A stretch of DNA of 64,000 nucleotides, from contig NC_090132.1 of assembly GCF_040581485.1 (NCBI RefSeq), positions 27,105,911 through 27,169,910 on the forward strand. Direction: 5' to 3'. Both the position numbers and the translations under genes were made by a program. The notes beneath the pieces were generated by a model that saw nothing but the letters and a program-made list of their open reading frames with translations, did no database searches and had not been told where the DNA came from. Each line of letters begins with the position of its first letter. Positions within the stretch are counted from its first letter, which is position 1. Source of the stretch: Linepithema humile (taxonomy: Eukaryota > Arthropoda > Insecta > Hymenoptera > Formicidae). Positions 59,036-64,000 of the stretch are shown in pieces.

Positions 59036-59052
59036 GTCGATCGATCGATCGT
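59036..59052. repeat. (TCGA)n repeat
   Basis: About four GATC/TCGA units. Confidence 0.9.
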
Positions 59053-59325
59053 CCAATCTGCCGATCATTCTGTTTGATCCGCGTGCGATTGATCGCGGCG
59101 GCATATGTGAGGACGCGCAATAATGCCACGTTTCATTCCTACCGGGCGGTAAAAACAAAGACCCACCACATTTATATCCTCTGTATTATAGTGTCAAAAA
59201 TTATGTAAGAGAATTTTTTTATCAGCTCATAGGTTTCTTCGACATGAAATAATGAAAAATTATGGAATTATTATGGAAGTGAAATGGTATTCGGTAAAAT
59301 CTGCGTTGAAAAAAATTGACAAGTT

Positions 59326-59490
59326 AATTAAAAAGTTTTCTGCGCAGAACACGCACGGATTTTATAAGCGTTCAATGTGCTATTTTCATACAAGACGGAT
59401 AAAAACTAGAATCAGATACTGAACGTGACGTATGAATGCGGATCTTCAGGATGGCCTTCTTTAACGCCGGACCCGCTTGATTAACTTCGT
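59326..59490 (+). repeat. Diverged direct repeat, copy B
   Basis: AAAAAGTTTTC (59330), CAGAACACGCACGG (59345), ATAAGCGTTCA (59364), AGGATGGCCTT (59458). The offsets from copy A shrink steadily (614, 585, 588, 561), as expected from indels after duplication. Confidence 0.65.
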
Positions 59491-59959
59491 TCGATTTATC
59501 GATTCTCGGTGAATACACATAAGCAAAACGACTAGTTTAACATTCACAATAGAAGCAATCTGCAACTGTACGCGCAATATAGCATCGGATGATGAATGAA
59601 TAAGAAAGGTGCACTAATATGCGTTTTTGAGGCTCGAAGCAAGAGGCGGCTGTCGGGCGATCTAATCTGTCCCGGCAACAAGCAGATAATGCCGGTTGGT
59701 GCCGGTGATGTGTGTGGGAGAGGTCATGAATACACGTAATTTACATGCCTGATGAATAAATAATAAATACCGATGAATATCTGTTTTAAAGTCCGCTTTT
59801 CGGGCTAGTGGGCCGCGTTGTGAATAGGTACATCTGCCTTTTACGAGTGGGCAGTCCACTCAGTTAGGAATCATCCGAATATTATATCAAGGAAACTTTA
59901 TTTTTCTTGTGGCGATGCTATCTGTTATGGTTGGTATTGAAATGTCAAATTTATTGAAA

Positions 59960-60030
59960 TGTCGAGTGTGTTGATTCTAGCGAACTCTAATGAATTACTT
60001 TGCATTTAAGAACATCTTGATTTGGACCTA
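59960..60030 (+). repeat. Diverged direct repeat, copy A
   Basis: TGTTGATT (59969), CTAATGAATTA (59987), TTTGCATTT.AGAACAT and GATTT blocks match copy B. Upstream AAAT...TATTGAA words are also shared. Confidence 0.65.
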
Positions 60031-60524
60031 CGTATAAACAATATTGCGAGAGCAAAGTATCTATTCCGAGAAAGATGTCGAATCGACTGTTATTTAACGT
60101 AGCTGGCTCGTTCGATCATTAAATTAAATTCGTTTAACAATCGCCTTAAAAATCTCTTCAAATCTTGTCAAATTGTCAAATTACACAAAAAATCAGGTGT
60201 AAGTGTGAACACAAGAGTAAATCAAAGAGATATTTAAGGAATCAAACATTTTAAAAAAGTTTCTTTACTTTTTACTCTTCTTTGCGCGCGTAATTAGTAT
60301 TTGCTCTATACTTTGAAATGTGCCTTGGAATTAAATATTAAAAAGATTGTATAATTATTAGCATTGAGGAAGTTGGAAAGATTACGAAACATAGTACGCA
60401 CTTGAAGAATATAGATTGCTATAATGATTGCTACACAACGATGTCTCGTGTATCAATGAAAATAACATAATGATGTGAGATAGACATATTAAGAAAGTTT
60501 GACGTTTAGTATCAAATTACAAAA

Positions 60525-60600
60525 ATATTGAATATGTTGATTTTAACCAACAGCTAATGAATTAATTTGCATTTGAGAACATTGCGATTTACATAAGATT
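60525..60600 (+). repeat. Diverged direct repeat, copy B
   Basis: TGTTGATT (60535), CTAATGAATTA (60554), TTTGCATTTGAGAACATT, GATTT. The offset from copy A is 566-567 bases at both ends. Confidence 0.65.
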
Positions 60601-60609
60601 TTACGAAAG

Positions 60610-61165
60610 AAATATATAATTTAGAAAAAAATATGGAATTTAAATATTGAAGAAAACAAGCGATAAATTAATAAATTAATAACAGATAATTATCAACATA
60701 ATAGAAAAATAATACTCAAAATATTTATTAACAATAAACGTGAATGTAGTCATAAATGTGAAATAATTTTATACTTTTTTTTATATGTTTGTAAAATCGA
60801 AAATTTGAGAATATTATAGTCTACAATGCAAAACATAATTAAATGTTTAATTAATTGTAACTTGCGTCAATTGATCTAAATTTATATTTGCCTAAATTGT
60901 AACATAATTGTTTAATTTTAATCACAAACATATTTCTCCGTGCGATTCTCTTTTACTAAATTATGCAATCTTATTACATTGCAATTTTCTACCAACTTCG
61001 CCACGCGTATATCATACTTGTTTCACAAATCGATCGGGCGCGAGATAAAGAGAATGTACGCGAAACAACGAGAAACATTCGCGCAAAGTTATTAATATCG
61101 ATGCATAGAGCTGATAACCCGATCAGTGGTCATCGCGACCTTACTCCACCGGTAGATAAATGCAG
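60610..61165. other. AT-rich non-coding stretch
   Basis: Very AT-rich to 60.96 kb, then mixed. No gene recognised. Confidence 0.5.
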
Positions 61166-61171
61166 CCCGCA

Positions 61172-61198
61172 AGAAAGAGAGAGAGAGAGAGAGAGAGA
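61172..61198. repeat. (GA)n microsatellite
   Basis: About 12 GA units with one AAA interruption near the left end. Confidence 0.95.
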
Positions 61199-61924
61199 TG
61201 CGATTTTTGCGAGTTGCTCCCCGCTAACGGGTTAAACGGGACGTATGACTGCATTATGCTATCGATACGGAGTACGCCTTGGGAACGTGTCCTCTTCGCC
61301 TTTCAGCACGATCCCCAGCGGGATACGGGAACATCAGGTGACTTCTGCTTCTGCATTGAGAAAGCCGCGGCGGCTGATTCATCAATGTGAGCGCAATTAT
61401 TTATTTCGAAATAGAATTACGAAAACCGAGAACACCCCTTCATTACCGACGTCTATCGTCTATTACATGCGAATCAGTGTGAAATAATTCGCATTCTTAT
61501 CGCCTTGATAATTGTATGTGTCTTATAATAACGGTTCTTACAAATTAACGGTGAATTATATATTCCGCAAGAAACTGTGAAAACAAAAAGCAGTCTAGAA
61601 TTAAGAAATTTACTTTGTTTGATTTTAACATGATAAGTGAAATAAGATTTGCAAATATCAAGAATATTACTTCGATTATCGCTGAACTCTACACACTAAA
61701 CAATTCTGTATCTTCTTTATATAACATAAAACAAATATACGCCGATCGTCAAAAATTCCCGCTTTAACGCATCTTAAAGTAACATAAAATTTCTCCGTTA
61801 AGTGACATTCGATCGCAGCGTTTCCCGCGCCGCAGTAATTTCTTCAGAATTTATACGTTCTCTCGTACTTTCCATCGACTCTAGCGCCTTATATGAATGA
61901 AGGAATCCATTAAATCATTAAGAA

Positions 61925-62480
61925 AAAATGATTTCGCACAAGAATGCCCGATACACGAGAGCGCACACGTGCGCGCACGTAAGTGCGGCGAGTGAGAGAG
62001 CGAGTGCCGGATTCTGCGAGCGAAGAGAACGGCTCGCCCGAAGAAGTCCGCGCTCGAGTTCGCGGATGGCCTCTTGCACACGTGTGCCGAATACATGTGT
62101 TGTGCGCTGCGCGCGCGCGCGCGCACGCTTGGACGTGGATGCATACAGATCGGGACCAGTGTATGCGTGCACATGTGTAGGTGCCGCGCCGCGAGAGCGT
62201 ATTCGTGCGCGCGTGCTGAGGGGCCAGTCGCCCTTGCCGAGGAGCCCGAGGCACGGGCGTGGGCCTTTCACTCCTGCCATCCGCATCGTTCCTTAACTAT
62301 CGGGCCTACGGGAGAAACGCGCGCCTGTATTGGTGGGATACCGTCCGCGCGCGGCACGGCGAGCACAATCGCTCTCCTGGACCCTCGCTCACTTCGCCGC
62401 GATCGCCCGTCGCAGTGGCACTCAAGTTTGCACTCCGGTTTTTCCGCGATTCGCCACGAAGCGCGATCTTCGGAGCGAAA
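61925..62480. promoter_or_regulatory. CpG-rich island, possible promoter or 5' exon
   Basis: CpG-dense DNA with a GTAAGT donor-like sequence at 61979 and a (CG)n tract at 62108-62125. Eight open frames overlap across both strands, the longest 156 codons (62074-62544), which shows low stop density from composition. No core promoter motif or coding domain was recognised. Confidence 0.25.
62108..62125. repeat. (CG)n repeat
   Basis: Eight to nine CG/GC units with Z-DNA potential. Confidence 0.9.
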
Positions 62481-62589
62481 GTTTAGAGCAAATACTGGGA
62501 TGTCTCGTCTTTTACGTAATTGGAATGGAAAAAGGATCAAGTAGAGACATAGTTGATTATACGACATCAAACGTAAAATGAACATTAAT

Positions 62590-64000
62590 TAAAATTAATT
62601 GACGTTTAACCGCACTGCATGTCGCTTCTCGCTTCTGTCTGTAGAAACTGATAATTACACTCGACTAATATGATATGTAGTCATGCAGCAGCAAAAAAAA
62701 AAAAAAAAAAAAAATACGGTTTGAAAGTACTAATAGATTTGTTAATATGAAACGCAGTGACTGTCGAATAAAGGTTTTACTGCCGGCTGTACCGCTATTG
62801 TTATGATTGGCTACGCTTCTTTGACTCGCTCTTTGACTCGTTAATGACTAGATTTACCTCTGACGTTTTGGAAATAATAGAGTCATCGATACAAATACAG
62901 ATCTCGTTAATAATGATACACATATGATATTTATCATATCACTACGTTGCGAAAAGAAATGAAAGCAGTATATGAATTATAACATAGATCAAAAATAATA
63001 TTTATGTAACAATTTATAATTCATATATACGTCAATCGAAGAAGTATGCTTTTTAAATGGATTTTTGAAAGTTGGCAAAATTTCGCATTTTGGAGTGCCA
63101 GTTTCTCAGTTCTAAAATTTTTATATACACTTGAAAAATTAATGCTGTCCATTATTTGTTATAAAATGCGTGAGTTTGCATTCATTAATTCTTTCAACTG
63201 ACGATTTACTACAGTTTTTAATAAATCGTTAATTAAATTAAAATTTTGTAATCATTCAATTGCTGTCACACATAAAAAGTTACATCTAAGATGCTACAAT
63301 TGTTAAAAGTTGAATCAGTAGTATATCATTTATCGTTTGGATTACTTTAATCGTACATGTTAAATGAGATATTTCTCTGATGAAAGAATTATTAAATATT
63401 AATATGTATTTCTCTTTGAAGAAAATTACATTTTATCACAATTGAAATGCAGTAATTGAAACTAAGCACGCTATTTATGCATTCCGCTGTGAGAAACGCG
63501 TGATATTAATCAATCTAAATGCGCGAGAATTCTCTTATTCAACATGTAACTTTCATATGACACGTGCATCCTAAGCATATGTAAAAAAATATGCCGAAAA
63601 AAAGCGTTGAAATATTTATGACACATATTGCGATCAGAGCAAACTGTTGGCGCAAGGGCTATAATTAATCTAAATAAAAGCTTAGGCGATGTCGTCTTAA
63701 CATTCCTATTAGCTCATGCGATCCTCAATTTTATTCTTCGACACTTACATTGATTTTTATCTCAACTTCTCCATTAGCAGCAAAAACGTCTCTTTCGCCC
63801 GGAGCAATTTGTCCCGTAAAAATGGCGGCGTGAGCGACGCCGGAGACCGAAATAGAATCCGACCGGTACTACAAACTTAATTACGCTCGATGTACCCGCC
63901 GTGCATTATTGTCGTCGCTATTTATCAATTTACTCGGGCAAATACGAAAGCCCGGTTTGCGTGCCACTGACATACGAACAGCCAATTCAAACACCGTCCG
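62590..64000. other. AT-rich non-coding stretch
   Basis: AT-rich to 63.75 kb, then CpG-bearing to the window end. Contains a 22-base A-run at 62693-62714. No gene or RNA was recognised. Confidence 0.5.
62693..62714. repeat. Poly(A) run
   Basis: The longest homopolymer in the window (22 A). No retrocopy body or target duplication is visible. Confidence 0.95.

Noticed and set aside
62693..62714. Poly(A) run as a sign of a retroposed gene
   Set aside because: No coding or SINE-like body precedes it and no target duplication flanks it.
62845..62866. TGACTAGAT resembling the miR-279/996 seed
   Set aside because: Downstream bases differ and no precursor stem was found.
1..64000. CRISPR arrays, operons or bacterial origin
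   Set aside because: No regularly spaced identical repeats with unique spacers, no closely packed ORFs and no ribosome binding sites. Composition and microsatellites are those of a eukaryote.

Overview
This window looks like non-coding nuclear DNA from an insect. Long AT-rich stretches alternate with short CpG-rich islands. (GA/TC)n and (CA/TG)n microsatellites are frequent, no reading frame longer than about 250 codons exists, and there are no closely packed ORFs with ribosome binding sites. The high CpG content, the microsatellite style and a MADF-type transposon remnant fit a hymenopteran, perhaps an ant. That assignment is inference from sequence style, not a match to a named species. I could not identify a conserved host protein-coding gene, tRNA, rRNA or known microRNA in the 64 kb. 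The window is most simply a long intron or an intergenic, regulatory-type region of a large gene.

Layout. 1-13.1 kb: AT-rich DNA with (TC)n/(GA)n blocks at 0.78-1.21 kb, a 107-bp hAT-like foldback element at 3.70-3.81 kb, and a diverged direct duplication at 4.96/5.52 kb. 13.1-13.9 kb: the clearest recognisable element, a 781-bp internally deleted PIF/Harbinger-type DNA transposon. It has TTA target duplications, imperfect terminal inverted repeats, three tandem subterminal repeats and a frameshifted MADF-domain exon. 14-21 kb: mostly AT-rich DNA, with one protein-like open frame at 19.35-19.73 kb and a perfect 38-bp palindrome at 20.74-20.78 kb. 21.0-22.9 kb: the strongest CpG-rich island, full of microsatellites and carrying consensus-like splice sites. 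It is a candidate promoter and 5' leader for a plus-strand gene.

23-43 kb: AT-rich DNA with islands at 25.1-25.8, 29.8-30.3, 30.8-31.1, 32.9-33.2 and 33.8-34.2 kb. It also holds a small open frame ending at a consensus splice donor (30.6-30.8 kb) and a three-copy diverged repeat at 40.7-42.0 kb. 43-55 kb: a cluster of GATAA motifs (43.0-43.3 kb), several strong hairpins (45.2, 48.5 and 48.95 kb), a cryptic 20-bp repeat array (52.85 kb) and CpG-rich stretches. 55-64 kb: AT-rich DNA with two diverged duplications (58.7/59.3 and 59.97/60.54 kb) and a CpG-rich island at 61.9-62.5 kb.

The most unusual overall feature is a recurring pattern of diverged direct repeats about 0.5-0.7 kb apart. The best pairs are at 5.0, 40.8-41.9, 58.8 and 60.0 kb; weaker ones lie at 22.9 and 28.3 kb. 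They are collinear but degraded, which suggests repeated ancient tandem duplication of non-coding DNA. All coding calls other than the MADF remnant are low confidence.
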